Origin: Silicimonas sp.
GTDB lineage: Bacteria; Pseudomonadota; Alphaproteobacteria; Rhodobacterales; Rhodobacteraceae
Assembly (NCBI GenBank): GCA_013003245.1
Contig: JABDJX010000089.1
Coordinates: 1 to 34,781, forward strand
Direction of reading: 5' to 3'
Length of the DNA stretch: 34,781 nt
The position numbers and the translations under genes are program-made. This document shows, piece after piece, positions 34,304-34,781 of this stretch. The notes beneath the pieces were generated by a model, which saw nothing but the letters and a program-made list of their open reading frames with translations, was not told where the DNA came from and did no database searches. Numbering within the stretch: the first letter of the stretch is position 1; each line of letters begins with the position of its first letter.

Positions 34304-34781
34304 TGCGATTGCTCATCGTAAACCCAAACACATCGCACGGCGTGACAGACAAAATCCAAAGCGCGGCTAATGAGGTGGCGATGGGCAAAGACAGGTTCAC
34401 GACCCGATCCGCTGCGTTTGGCCCCAAACTGATTGTCACGCAGGCGGATGCAGAACGTGCCGCCAAAGGGGTGGTAGAAACGGTCAAGTCGCACTCCCAG
34501 CCCTGCGATGGTGTCATTCTTGCGTCTTTCGGAGATACAGGCGCAAGGGAGGTGCGGCAATTGCGACCCGATATTCCAGTCATCGGCATAGCCAGCGCAG
34601 CGTTTTCCGTTGTGCGCTCACTGGCCGGGCCTTTTGGAATTGTGACATTTGGAGAGAACCTTGTTCCGGGCTTGCGCAACAAAGCAATCGAAGCCGGTTT
34701 GAGCGAGAATCTGATGCTCATCAGTGCTGTGAAGTCGCACGAGATCGGCGATCCGGGCACCGTACAGATGCGGTTCAAAGA
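34303..34781 (+). CDS. Asp/Glu/hydantoin racemase family protein (5' part, runs off window)
   Basis: The first 159 codons are present. The start MRLLIVNPNTSHGVTDKI is the NPNTS/T signature of the Asp/Glu/hydantoin racemase superfamily, and the middle GVILASFGDTGAREVRQL corresponds to the first active-site loop. A second substrate-binding stretch, PFGIVTFGENLVPGL, follows. Where racemases usually carry the first catalytic Cys (ACFGDPG-type), this protein has Ser at about residue 75. Family members include hydantoin and allantoin racemases and arylmalonate decarboxylases. The gene is coupled to dctM (TGATG), so its substrate is probably what the TRAP system imports. Confidence 0.82.
   Translation, partial: MRLLIVNPNTSHGVTDKIQSAANEVAMGKDRFTTRSAAFGPKLIVTQADAERAAKGVVETVKSHSQPCDGVILASFGDTGAREVRQLRPDIPVIGIASAAFSVVRSLAGPFGIVTFGENLVPGLRNKAIEAGLSENLMLISAVKSHEIGDPGTVQMRFK

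Overview
The window reads as about 35 kb of chromosome from a marine alphaproteobacterium of the Rhodobacterales (Roseobacter-type). This rests on protein sequence character, on gene neighbourhoods (ruvC-ruvA; mraZ-rsmH-ftsL-ftsI-murE-murF-mraY-murD; rpsF-rpsR-rplI; fabB-fabI), on a DUF1127 protein, and on TRAP and BCCT transporters typical of that group. No species can be named from sequence alone. I see no phage, insertion sequence, CRISPR array, rRNA or tRNA.

Layout. 1-600 (minus): ruvC and the start of ruvA (Holliday junction processing). 601-5501: a DUF1127 gene, a small membrane protein, prmA, msrA, an MFS transporter, an exported protein and another small membrane protein. 5615-8557: priA (minus) divergent from a transaldolase-like gene (plus). 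8637-19162 (minus): a compact division and cell-wall (dcw) operon running mraZ, rsmH, ftsL, ftsI, murE, murF, mraY, an SDR, a DUF6524-like gene, murD and a frame-broken DUF4279-like gene, mostly joined by 4-base stop/start overlaps. ftsW, murG, murC, ddl and ftsQAZ do not follow, so the cluster is split here. 19163-19702: a 540-base non-coding region upstream of mraZ holding TGGGA boxes phased at 10 bp, which look like MraZ-binding boxes. 19703-22444 (minus): DUF3592-like protein, CPD photolyase, M50 peptidase. 22823-24685: BCCT transporter with a clean terminator. 24822-25415 (minus): membrane protein. 25615-26890: rpsF-rpsR-rplI with a structured leader. 27042-29043: fabB-fabI without an adjacent fabA. 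Then an SRAP protein (minus) and a VOC protein (plus).

30442-34781 (plus, runs off the window): an RpiR/SIS regulator, then a tripartite TRAP transporter (substrate-binding protein, DctQ, DctM) and an Asp/Glu/hydantoin-racemase family gene. This is the most system-like part of the window. It looks like a regulated uptake and catabolism locus for an unidentified small organic acid or amino-acid/hydantoin-type compound, with two near-identical 15-bp operator-like sites before the first transporter gene.

The main non-gene signals are: a three-copy element (hairpin, G-rich hairpin, ATATTTTT, ATGAA) placed just after the stop codons of msrA, the transaldolase gene and fabI; the phased mraZ boxes; the twin operators of the TRAP locus; and mutually exclusive hairpins in the rpsF leader.
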